From Parafilimonas sp. (GTDB lineage Bacteria; Bacteroidota; Bacteroidia; Chitinophagales; Chitinophagaceae), in assembly GCA_025927795.1 (NCBI GenBank), contig JAICKT010000202.1, forward strand, positions 1 through 7,829: a stretch of DNA of 7,829 nucleotides. Reading direction: 5' to 3'. The position numbers and the translations under genes are program-made. Of the stretch, positions 1 through 6,788 are shown in pieces; within the stretch, counting starts at the first letter, position 1; each line of letters begins with the position of its first letter. A model generated the notes under the pieces. That model was not told where the DNA came from and did no database searches. It saw only the letters and a program-made list of their open reading frames with translations.

Positions 1-97
1 AAAAAAAATTCATGCAGATACTTTAAGGTCTTTTTAAGTTTTTAGATTTAAACGCGCTATCAAAACATACTATCTTAAAAGATTAAAGTTTTTAAAA

Positions 98-661
98 ATG
101 AAATACAGGCTTGCATTTTTTATTCTTTTATTATCGTTCACCACAACAGGTTTTTGCCAAACTACGAACGGTGATGATACAGCTAACCAGGTAACCACCG
201 TTGATGGAATTATTCATGCTTTATATGATGCAATTTCAGGTCCGGCCGGTCAGGAGCGTGATTGGAATACGTTCAGAAATTTATTTGCTGAAGATGCACG
301 CATGTATATTGCGGTACCAGACCAGGACAGTGGTTCTGTTTTAAAATCTATTACGCCCGAAGAATATGCACAGCGTAATCAAACACGATTATCAGATATT
401 GGTTTTAGTGAAGAAGAGTTATATAGGATAACAAATACTTATGGCGCAGGTACGCAAATTTTTTCTACCTACGAATCGCACTATACCAATAAAAATGGCG
501 AAGAAGATATAACCAAAGGCATTAATAATATCCAGTTATATTTTGATGGAGACCGCTATTATATCGTAACTATTTTTTGGGATGCGAATGCAAAAAATAT
601 TCAAGTGCCTGATAGGTATTTACCAAAAGATAAGCATACGGAGTACCAGATTAATTTATGA
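98..661 (+). CDS. Secreted NTF2/SnoaL-like domain protein, function unknown
   Basis: This 187-residue protein has a clear N-terminal signal peptide: a short basic start (MKYR), a hydrophobic core at about residues 5-18, and a likely cleavage around Cys20-Gln21. The sequence before Cys20 (TGF) does not fit a lipobox, so a soluble periplasmic or exported protein is more likely than a lipoprotein. The rest resembles the NTF2/SnoaL cone fold: an amphipathic helix with a DWNTFRNLFAEDARM segment (about 55-69), a second helical part (about 77-102), then strands rich in aromatics (about 104-120 and 133-152). Many Bacteroidota have secreted proteins of this type with no known substrate; I see no catalytic signature that gives a reaction. 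The ATG at 98 follows an A-rich leader without a Shine-Dalgarno sequence. The gene converges on the helicase gene, and its TGA stop overlaps the heptad palindrome. The fold call is from pattern recognition only. Confidence 0.72.
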   Translation: MKYRLAFFILLLSFTTTGFCQTTNGDDTANQVTTVDGIIHALYDAISGPAGQERDWNTFRNLFAEDARMYIAVPDQDSGSVLKSITPEEYAQRNQTRLSDIGFSEEELYRITNTYGAGTQIFSTYESHYTNKNGEEDITKGINNIQLYFDGDRYYIVTIFWDANAKNIQVPDRYLPKDKHTEYQINL

Positions 662-730
662 AGTATGAGGTAGGATGTAAGAAGTAAGAATAGCTTCAAA
701 TCTTACCTCATACATCTTACTTCGTACCTC
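660..730. repeat. Inverted array of 7-bp GANGTAN units between two convergent genes
   Basis: The left arm (660-687) is four consecutive heptads: GAAGTAT, GAGGTAG, GATGTAA, GAAGTAA. The right arm, read on the minus strand from 730 down to 703, is GAGGTAC, GAAGTAA, GATGTAT, GAGGTAA. The arms pair imperfectly (23 of 29 positions identical, with several G-U wobbles on the plus-strand RNA) around a loop of about 13 nt (689-701). The element fills the whole gap between the NTF2-like gene and the helicase gene. A transcript from either side would form a long hairpin, so it may act as a two-way terminator or as a 3'-end stabiliser, although neither side has a good U-tract. Heptameric interspersed repeats are known from other bacteria; membership of a named family is not claimed. 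Confidence 0.85.
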
Positions 731-3053
731 ACTCCACAATTCGCAACTTCGCATAATTCAGCATAATTTTTTTCTCGCCATTCAATTCAAACTTAACTGT
801 GGCAATTGGGTTATGTGCACTGCCTTCTAATTTTGTAACCAATCCAAACCCAAATTTCTGATGTTCTACTTTTTGTCCTTCCTGCAAATTGGTTGTATCA
901 CTCGGCACAAAATCTTTTGATGGAACATGCGCAACCGGTGAAGGTTTTTTTTGCAAGGTTGAAATATAAGAAGGCTTTTCTGTTGCTCGTTGACTATTGA
1001 CTGTGGATTGACTTTCAAATCCACGATGCATTCTCTCAAACGCAGAACCCATGCCTTGAAAACTGGTTTGATTTCTGGCACCACCACCCGCAAAAGGTCT
1101 ATCTAAAAATGCTTCAGGTAATTCTTCTAAAAAACGGCTCGCATCATTTTGCGTTAAGCTTCCAAAACGATAACGCGCATTTGCATAAGTAAGAAATAAA
1201 TGTTTTTGCGCTCTTGTTACGGCAACATAAAATAACCGGCGTTCTTCTTCCAGCTCTTCGCGTGTATTTATGCTCATCGCATTTGGAAATAATGTTTCTT
1301 CTAAGCCGCCAACAAACACAACAGGAAATTCCAAACCTTTTGCAGAATGTATTGTCATCAGTTTTACAACATCAGCATTTTCATCTTTTTCATCTGCATC
1401 AGTTAATAATGTTATCTGCTGCAGATAACTGCCTAAACTTTTATCACCCACTTCACCTTCTTCATTGCTTGGGCTTTCAGTAAATTCTTTTATTGAGTTT
1501 AGTAACTCCTGCACGTTTTCATATCTTGCTAAACCTTCCGTGCTTTTATCATTAAATAACTCTTTAATAAAATTTGTATGCTTGCCCACCTGCACAGCAA
1601 CATCATAAGCATTTTTTTCCTGCAGCATACTTTGAAAATATTTTATCATGATAACAAAGTTTTGCATGGCTTCTAATGTGCCTGCTTTAAAACCAAATTC
1701 TGCTGCACGTGTAAGCACTTCATAAAATGTTATATTATTCTCATTAGCAATCGTAACAATTTTTTCTATTGATGTTTTGCCAATGCCGCGCACAGGATAA
1801 TTAATAATGCGGCGCAATGCTTCTTCATCTCTTGTATTTACAATCACACGTAAGTAAGCGAGAAAATCTTTTATTTCTTTACGCTGATAAAAACTAATGC
1901 CGCCATAAATTCTGTAATTAATTCCCATGCGGCGAAGGCTTTCTTCATAAGCACGGCTTTGTGCATTGGTGCGATATAGAATTGCAAAATCTTTATTTGA
2001 AAAATGATTACGGAGCTTTTGTTCCTGAATAGTATCAGCAACATATTTTCCTTCATCGTTATCCGTCATTGTGCGCACTAATTTTATTTTTTCACCCTGC
2101 GCATTTTCTGTCCACAATACTTTTGGTAATTGCCCTTTATTATTTTTGATGACTTCGTTTGCAACATTCAATATAGCTTGTGTGCTGCGATAATTTTGTT
2201 CGAGTTTAATCACTTTTACATCATCATAATCTTTTTGGAATTGCAAAATGTTTTCAATTGTTGCGCCGCGAAAACTGTAAATACTTTGTGCATCATCACC
2301 CACCACACAAATATTTTCATGTACTGCAGCCAATAATTTTGTTATTTGATATTGTACCGGGTTTGTATCCTGGTATTCATCAATTAAAATGTATTTAAAC
2401 TTATGCTGATACTTGTGCAACACTTCAGGAAAATCGCGCAGCAACTCATACATCTTTAATAATAAATCATCAAAATCCATTGCACCATTTTTAAAACAAC
2501 GCGCCTGGTAAGCTTTATACACCTGCGCTAAAGCCGGACGGTTTGTGCGCATATCTTCCTGCTGAATATAATAATCGTTCGCATATTCATCAGGACCAAC
2601 TAATGCATTTTTTGCTGATGAAATTCTATTGTGAACAACATTTGGCTTATATAATTTATCATCAAGATTTAATTCGTTCACAACAGTTTTTATAACCGAG
2701 CGGCTGTCATCTGTATCATAAATAGTAAAGTTGTTTGGATAGCCAATGCGCGGCGCTTCAGCTCTTAAAATTCTTGCAAATACGCTATGAAAAGTTCCGA
2801 TATAAAGATTGCGTGCTTCTGTATTACCAAGAATTTTTTCAACCCGCTCCTTCATTTCAGCAGCAGCTTTATTGGTAAAGGTTAGCGCGAGAATATTAAA
2901 TGAATCAACGCCATTTGCCATCAAATGCGCAATGCGCGTAGTAAGAACTTTCGTTTTGCCGCTTCCTGCCCCGGCAACTATCATTAATGGCCCTTTGATG
3001 TGTGTTGCTGCTTCGCGTTGAGGTTCGTTCAATCCCTTCAGATACTCCTGCAT
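729..3053 (-). CDS. pcrA: ATP-dependent DNA helicase, UvrD/PcrA type (SF1A)
   Basis: This 774-residue protein is a full-length 3'-5' SF1A helicase that unwinds DNA in repair and during removal of bound proteins. The motifs occur in order: Q-motif LNEPQREA (8-15), Walker A AGAGSGKT (27-34), motif Ia LTFTNKAA (57-64), TFHS (87-90), Walker B DEYQDTN (225-231), motif III GDDAQSIYSFRGA (252-264), motif IV LEQNYRST (284-291), YRTNAQSR (360-367), YGG plus RKEIKD (383-396), motif V TIHSAKGLEF (567-576) and motif VI ERRLFYVAVTRAQ (604-616). A variable, probably disordered linker (about 650-720) leads to a C-terminal module with HQKFGFG (731-737). In PcrA/UvrD that module is a Tudor-like fold that contacts RNA polymerase. 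No key residue is missing. The start is supported by the Q-motif eight residues in; no Shine-Dalgarno sequence is visible. The stop codon overlaps the heptad palindrome. Sequence alone does not separate the names uvrD and pcrA. Confidence 0.97.
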   Translation of the reverse strand: MQEYLKGLNEPQREAATHIKGPLMIVAGAGSGKTKVLTTRIAHLMANGVDSFNILALTFTNKAAAEMKERVEKILGNTEARNLYIGTFHSVFARILRAEAPRIGYPNNFTIYDTDDSRSVIKTVVNELNLDDKLYKPNVVHNRISSAKNALVGPDEYANDYYIQQEDMRTNRPALAQVYKAYQARCFKNGAMDFDDLLLKMYELLRDFPEVLHKYQHKFKYILIDEYQDTNPVQYQITKLLAAVHENICVVGDDAQSIYSFRGATIENILQFQKDYDDVKVIKLEQNYRSTQAILNVANEVIKNNKGQLPKVLWTENAQGEKIKLVRTMTDNDEGKYVADTIQEQKLRNHFSNKDFAILYRTNAQSRAYEESLRRMGINYRIYGGISFYQRKEIKDFLAYLRVIVNTRDEEALRRIINYPVRGIGKTSIEKIVTIANENNITFYEVLTRAAEFGFKAGTLEAMQNFVIMIKYFQSMLQEKNAYDVAVQVGKHTNFIKELFNDKSTEGLARYENVQELLNSIKEFTESPSNEEGEVGDKSLGSYLQQITLLTDADEKDENADVVKLMTIHSAKGLEFPVVFVGGLEETLFPNAMSINTREELEEERRLFYVAVTRAQKHLFLTYANARYRFGSLTQNDASRFLEELPEAFLDRPFAGGGARNQTSFQGMGSAFERMHRGFESQSTVNSQRATEKPSYISTLQKKPSPVAHVPSKDFVPSDTTNLQEGQKVEHQKFGFGLVTKLEGSAHNPIATVKFELNGEKKIMLNYAKLRIVE

Positions 3054-3173
3054 TTGTGCAAGTTAAAGAATTGATTTTCGCTTCGTTTAAAGCAAACAAA
3101 AAAATTATTGACAGGTTATTTGCGAACGTTTAAAGGAATTTTTTTAGCATTCAAATACTTGCTTAAAAATCTA

Positions 3174-3193
3174 TTATTATTTGATGTTCCTTT
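3174..3193 (+). promoter_or_regulatory. Upstream element of paralog A, shared with paralog B
   Basis: These 20 bases, which contain TTTGATGTTCCTTT, match 17 of 20 bases at 6345-6364 upstream of paralog B. The element ends 41 bp before the paralog A start codon; the B copy ends 36 bp before its start. The location suggests a promoter or regulator site, or simply sequence retained from the duplication. I could not fit it cleanly to the Bacteroidota -33/-7 consensus (TAnnTTTG); TATTATTTG is one base too long. Confidence 0.4.
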
Positions 3194-3234
3194 AAAAAAT
3201 ATTTAAAAGCATAACCAAAACAAATTTTAAAAAA

Positions 3235-3555
3235 ATGAAACAGACTACAGTACAAAATGAAGTGCTTGTAATATTAAACAGCTCTTTTGCACAAAGAAAC
3301 TGGTGTAAACTCGAAGATGAAACAGACAAGGCTTTATCTAAAGAAGAAAAATTGGAAGACGCTTGTATAAATGGACTTATACAGGATTTGGTTCCAGAAG
3401 CATTTTCAGTAAAAACGAATAACAAAATATTTTTATGGCAGGTTCATGTTGGTGTTTCTTTTGTGCAACTTGAGTTAGGAGAATTGCCTGCAGCGCTTGA
3501 AAAAAAATCTTCAATTGACCCAAATAATTTTATGCCTTTTCTTTTATTAAATTAA
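3235..3555 (+). CDS. Small uncharacterised protein, paralog A
   Basis: I do not recognise this 106-residue protein as a named family. It has no signal peptide or membrane segment and is probably cytoplasmic. The N-terminal half looks helical (about 5-25 and 35-57), with NSSFAQRNWCK at 15-25 and EDACINGLIQDLVPE at 41-55. The C-terminal half looks like beta strands, with LWQVHVGVSF at 67-76 and QLELGELP at 78-85, followed by SIDPNNF (93-99). It aligns along its full length with paralog B (6401-6718); by hand, about 51 of 107 aligned positions are identical, including Trp23, Cys24, Cys44, LWQxHxGxSF and QLELGExP. That constraint supports it being a real gene despite its size. Its start follows a purine-rich leader without a Shine-Dalgarno sequence. 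It converges on the GH2 gene with only 9 bp between the stop codons and shares its upstream region with the divergent helicase gene. Function is unknown. Confidence 0.8.
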   Translation: MKQTTVQNEVLVILNSSFAQRNWCKLEDETDKALSKEEKLEDACINGLIQDLVPEAFSVKTNNKIFLWQVHVGVSFVQLELGELPAALEKKSSIDPNNFMPFLLLN

Positions 3556-3564
3556 TGAAACAAA

Positions 3565-6198
3565 TTACTTCTGACTTATTTGGTATTGATGTTTGCCAGT
3601 GTTCCACCCATTTATTTCTACAACAGGTATTACAGATGTTTGCGTGTAATTAATGATAATAGTTTTCGATTCGTCGGGTAAAATAGATATATAATTATCA
3701 GTATAAAAAGTTGGCAATATCCTTTGTTGTGTTTTTGGATCAATAAGCGAAACACGATTAAAAAATGCAACAGGTTTATCCGCAGGATTCGATAACGTAA
3801 GTTTTATTTCACCATCTTTTATTTTATCTACCTTAATATTTAATTCAGTTGATTTAAGATTTTGAATTCCTGAATAATTCCCAGCAGAATCAGCTAACCA
3901 ATATAAATTATCACTAACAGGTTGTTTATTTAAATCAAGCAATCTTAACACTAAAAAACATCCTTCACTTTTAGCGGCTTTTTCCAAAGCTCTCGAAACA
4001 GATAAATATTTTTTTACCGTTGTTGGTCCAATTTCTGAAAACACCTGCGTTATTAATTTTTCTTTCCCGTCCATATCAACTAATAAAACCTGCAGCATCA
4101 TATCGCGATGCGCTTCAAATTTATTATTCACGACCATAACAGAACTGTCAGCAGCGTTAAACATAATATGCAGCGGTTCACCTCCTGTATGTAAACCATA
4201 TAAACATGCATTGGGGTCAAGGTAATAATCATACATCTGCCCGCGCATTGCACTCCAAGGATTTTGTGTTTTCCAGATAATAAAACCGGTGTACCATTCC
4301 CATTCATGCGCAGAAAAACCTTCTATTAAACCACGGTATTGATCGTAATTTATAATTTGTGCTTTTGTTGTAAAATCTTCAATATCTTTCGCGCCACCAT
4401 AAGCATCCATCTGTTTACTATAGCCACTGTATTTATGATAACGCCAAACAGAATCAACTGTCATTGTTCTGTTTTCAAATGTTGGGATTGTTGTTAAATT
4501 TTGCAGCGGAATAAATCGTTGCAACGAAGTGTAATCGCTTAAACCAACAGAACCTACTTCTGAATTAAAAGGGTATGTTCTTGTTTCAAAAAAAGTTTTT
4601 ATATCTTGAATGCCATAAGGTCCATCGCCATTGCCACCAAGAAAATTATAACTCATGCTGTCTGAATTCGAATAATCAATAAACCATCTTGTTCCATCGA
4701 GCAAAGGCATTAATGAATCTTTCAATGCGTGAAAAATATCTTCAGGCAAGGTGATTTCATTTCCGCCACACCAAATGGCTAACGACGGATGATTGCGTAT
4801 AAGTTTAATTTGATCTGCAGCGGATTTAATAAATAAATTATGATCATCAGGATATTTTCTTCTTGACCATTGGTCGTCTAATTTTTTGGGGTCTTGCCAA
4901 CGTCCGTTACAATCACCACTGCCCCAAAAATCCTGCATCACTAATATTCCATATTTATCGCACGCCGCATAAAATTCCGGGCGCTCCGTAATAGCACCGC
5001 CCCACACACGAATTAAGTTTAAATTCATATCGTGATGAAATCTTATTTCTGCATTATACCGCTCTTTGGAAAAACGCAGCATTTCATCGGAAATAATCCA
5101 GTTGCCACCTTTAATAAAAATTTTTTGACCATTTACTGAAACTTCTTTGCTGTGCGTAACATCATTCCAGTATGTTCTTATTTCTCTTACACCGATTGTG
5201 TTTGAATCAATATCAGAAATAATATTTCCTATTGAAAATTTTAAATTAAGCTGATATAAGTTTTGCGGACCGTAAGTATTCGGCCACCACAATTTTGGGT
5301 TTTGCAAACTCAAATTTTTTAGCTGAATTGTTTTTGTTGAATGTGATAGCACAACAACATTTTGAGATATTTTATTTCCATCAAGCTCATAACTTAAAAC
5401 GCCTGAAACACTTGCCGCTGTGGGATTTTGTAATTCGGTTGAAACTTTTATAATTGCGCTTCGTTGTTTATCATCAACCATTCTAATACCGGGAACTTCT
5501 GTAATAATGTGCGTGTTTTGAATATTTATTTGATGCGTTTTTTTAATCACTACTTTATCCCATATTCCTGTGTTGCGGTCGCGTACGGGTTGAATCCAGT
5601 CCCAGCCTGCAACATATTGATGCATTACATTCTTGGCAATTGTTCCATCGCCACCTTGCCCCCCATTTGGGTTGCCAACAAAATCTGGCGGATATACAAT
5701 TACTGCTAACCTGTTTTTACCATTGTGGTTTAAGTAAGCAGTAATATTATAAGTTTGACTTAAGAACATGCCTTCATGCAATTGCTGATTGAGCTGATAC
5801 CCGTTTAAAAAAACATTACAACTGTAATTGATACCTCTTAAGTACAAATAAACCTGTTCAGTTGATGCTGCTGATTCTTTAAAGTCTTTTACAAACCAAT
5901 ATGTGTAATAATCTTTACCAATATTATAAATGTCAGGGATCTTTTCATTATTCATTCCATAAAACGGGTCGGGAATTTCTTTGTTATTCAGCATTGTTGT
6001 AAGAACAGTTCCTGGTACGGTTGCAGCTTTCCATGATTGGATATTATAATTAATTTTTGAAATTGCTGAACCATCATCTTTAATCATTGAAGCCTGTATA
6101 CATTTCCAGTCGCTGTTTAATTCGTAAGACGATTGTGCTTTTGAATTAATACACATCAATATAAAAAACAATGCAGCAACAAAGATTCTTTTAGGCAT
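3565..6198 (-). CDS. GH2 mannosylglycoprotein endo-beta-mannosidase-like glycoside hydrolase, secreted
   Basis: This 877-residue protein starts with a signal peptide (hydrophobic core about 5-17, likely cleavage after SKA at 21). It then shows the GH2 order: N-terminal sugar-binding jelly roll (about 25-215, with WDWIQPVRDRNTGIWD at 199-214), Ig-like sandwich (about 220-340), TIM barrel (about 345-670) and C-terminal beta domains to 877. The predicted acid/base is Glu481 in WCGGNE (476-481) and the predicted nucleophile is Glu547 in FNSEVGSVG (544-552). The segments GGNWIISD (364-371), RVWGGAITERPEFY (397-410) and KTQNPWSAMRGQ (643-654) recall the plant and bacterial endo-beta-mannosidases that cut Man-beta-1,4-GlcNAc in N-glycan cores. 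The GNE acid/base argues against the exo-glucosaminidase CsxA type, which has Asp there. No lipobox and no type IX sorting domain are seen, so a periplasmic location is likely. No other glycan genes are adjacent in this window. The GH2 call is firm; the substrate is inferred. Confidence 0.9.
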   Translation of the reverse strand: MPKRIFVAALFFILMCINSKAQSSYELNSDWKCIQASMIKDDGSAISKINYNIQSWKAATVPGTVLTTMLNNKEIPDPFYGMNNEKIPDIYNIGKDYYTYWFVKDFKESAASTEQVYLYLRGINYSCNVFLNGYQLNQQLHEGMFLSQTYNITAYLNHNGKNRLAVIVYPPDFVGNPNGGQGGDGTIAKNVMHQYVAGWDWIQPVRDRNTGIWDKVVIKKTHQINIQNTHIITEVPGIRMVDDKQRSAIIKVSTELQNPTAASVSGVLSYELDGNKISQNVVVLSHSTKTIQLKNLSLQNPKLWWPNTYGPQNLYQLNLKFSIGNIISDIDSNTIGVREIRTYWNDVTHSKEVSVNGQKIFIKGGNWIISDEMLRFSKERYNAEIRFHHDMNLNLIRVWGGAITERPEFYAACDKYGILVMQDFWGSGDCNGRWQDPKKLDDQWSRRKYPDDHNLFIKSAADQIKLIRNHPSLAIWCGGNEITLPEDIFHALKDSLMPLLDGTRWFIDYSNSDSMSYNFLGGNGDGPYGIQDIKTFFETRTYPFNSEVGSVGLSDYTSLQRFIPLQNLTTIPTFENRTMTVDSVWRYHKYSGYSKQMDAYGGAKDIEDFTTKAQIINYDQYRGLIEGFSAHEWEWYTGFIIWKTQNPWSAMRGQMYDYYLDPNACLYGLHTGGEPLHIMFNAADSSVMVVNNKFEAHRDMMLQVLLVDMDGKEKLITQVFSEIGPTTVKKYLSVSRALEKAAKSEGCFLVLRLLDLNKQPVSDNLYWLADSAGNYSGIQNLKSTELNIKVDKIKDGEIKLTLSNPADKPVAFFNRVSLIDPKTQQRILPTFYTDNYISILPDESKTIIINYTQTSVIPVVEINGWNTGKHQYQISQK

Positions 6199-6282
6199 GT
6201 TGAAAAGAATTTACAGAACTTATAATAACAATTTTTTTTTGCAAGCTAACATGTTCACTTCACAGTATCTAAAAGTTTAGGA

Positions 6283-6326
6283 GTATGAGAAGTTTAATTG
6301 TCAAATATTTGGCACGCTTCTTATAC
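6283..6326. promoter_or_regulatory. Dyad-symmetric site in the GH2 / paralog B divergent region
   Basis: GTATGAGAAG (6283-6292) is matched at 9 of 10 positions by the reverse complement of CTTCTTATAC (6317-6326). Inside lies TGTCAAATATTTGGCA (6299-6314), a near-perfect palindrome around CAAATATTTG. The two dyads have centres 2 bp apart, so this is not one simple operator. A related TCAAATACTTG occurs upstream of paralog A at 3151-3161. A regulator-binding site or an RNA hairpin in the paralog B leader is possible. The sequence is AT-rich, so chance cannot be excluded. Confidence 0.3.
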
Positions 6327-6404
6327 GTTTTTAACGCAATTTTTTTATTGTATGATGTTGCTTTTTTAAATGCTTTACATCTATATAATAAAGGGTTTAA
6401 ATGA
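6285..6404 (+). CDS. Possible 39-residue small ORF or leader peptide before paralog B
   Basis: An ATG at 6285 opens a 39-codon frame encoding a hydrophobic peptide (LIVKYLARFLYVFNAIFLL in its first half). The frame closes with a TGA that overlaps the paralog B start as ATGA (6401-6404), the arrangement typical of translational coupling. The case against it: AGGAG at 6279-6283 lies only one base before the ATG, too close for a ribosome binding site; the hydrophobic composition follows from T-rich DNA; and the matching region before paralog A lacks an equivalent reading frame with an ATG. It is listed as a weak candidate only. Confidence 0.2.
   Translation: MRSLIVKYLARFLYVFNAIFLLYDVAFLNALHLYNKGFK
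6345..6364 (+). promoter_or_regulatory. Upstream element of paralog B, copy of 3174-3193
   Basis: This segment, which contains TATGATGTTGCTTT, matches 17 of 20 bases of the element before paralog A and ends 36 bp before the paralog B start codon. Its preservation between two diverged gene copies suggests a promoter or regulator site. It also lies inside the weak small ORF 6285-6404. Conservation in a copy where no such ORF exists favours a non-coding role. Confidence 0.4.
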
Positions 6405-6718
6405 AAACAAATTCTACACAACAGGAAATCTTGCTAATGACAAAAAGTTCAGTTGCCCAAAAACAGTGGTGTAAGAAAGAATTTGATAATGGAAATAAAA
6501 ATCTTACGCCGGAAGAGTATATAGAAGAAGCTTGCGCGAATGGTTTAGTACAGGAATTGTTACCAGAAGTTTTTAATAACAATCATAAAATGTATTTATG
6601 GCAAATGCATCCGGGGTTTTCTTTTTTACAGCTTGAATTAGGTGAATTTCCTTTAACAATCCAAAAAGAGTTCTCGCTTGATCCGCACAATTTTTTTTCA
6701 ACGATTCATTATAATTAA
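6401..6718 (+). CDS. Small uncharacterised protein, paralog B
   Basis: This 105-residue protein is the second copy of the unknown family seen at 3235-3555. Shared landmarks are SSVAQKQWCKKE (16-27), EEACANGLVQELLPE (42-56), LWQMHPGFSFLQLELGE (66-82) and SLDPHNF (92-98). Compared with paralog A it has one extra residue near position 30 and two fewer before the LWQ motif; the extreme C-terminus is divergent. It has no signal peptide, membrane segment or recognisable catalytic motif and is probably cytoplasmic. AAAGGG at 6390-6395, five bases before the ATG, is a weak Shine-Dalgarno-like sequence. The gene is divergent from the GH2 gene and is followed by a strong intrinsic terminator 18 bp after its stop codon, so it is probably transcribed alone. 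Function is unknown; the existence of two preserved copies supports that both are, or recently were, expressed. Confidence 0.8.
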   Translation: MKTNSTQQEILLMTKSSVAQKQWCKKEFDNGNKNLTPEEYIEEACANGLVQELLPEVFNNNHKMYLWQMHPGFSFLQLELGEFPLTIQKEFSLDPHNFFSTIHYN

Positions 6719-6736
6719 GACATTAATTGTTCCAAC

Positions 6737-6766
6737 AAAAAACCCGGGCAATTGCCGGGGTTTTTT
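6737..6766. terminator. Bidirectional intrinsic terminator
   Basis: AAAAAACCCGG, then a GCAATTG loop, then CCGGGG and six T form a GC-rich hairpin flanked by an A-tract on one side and a T-tract on the other. It can therefore terminate transcripts in both directions: paralog B from the left (stop at 6718) and the ileS/DksA-like operon from the right (stop codon at 6789-6791). One unpaired or bulged G is the only imperfection. This is the clearest terminator in the window. Confidence 0.95.
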
Positions 6767-6788
6767 ATTAAGATTAGTTGAGTAAAAT

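Noticed and set aside
1..97. Promoter or end of another gene at the left edge
   Set aside because: TAAGTTTT near 35 is close to the Bacteroidota -7 motif, but no -33 partner is in place, and too little sequence is present to support an upstream gene.
98..160. Lipoprotein signal in the NTF2-like protein because of Cys20
   Set aside because: The residues before the Cys (Thr-Gly-Phe) do not match a lipobox; a standard signal peptide fits better.
1214..3021. Several short open frames on the plus strand inside the helicase gene
   Set aside because: They lie wholly within a full-length helicase with every motif intact and show no recognisable domain or start context.
3084..3135. Direct repeat CGTTTAAAG at 3084-3092 and 3127-3135
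   Set aside because: Nine bases, 43 bp apart, in AT-rich intergenic DNA. The spacing of about four helical turns is suggestive, but the match is too short to support a site.
3129..3196. Inverted repeat TTTAAAGGAA / TTCCTTTAAA around a 48-bp interior
   Set aside because: The arms are perfect over 10 bp but low in complexity, with a long loop and no counterpart before paralog B, so chance is a sufficient explanation.
6397..6582. Minus-strand frame opposite paralog B, and a similar one at 3192-3425 opposite paralog A
   Set aside because: Both mirror conserved paralog codons, so their mutual similarity is a by-product of the real genes on the plus strand.
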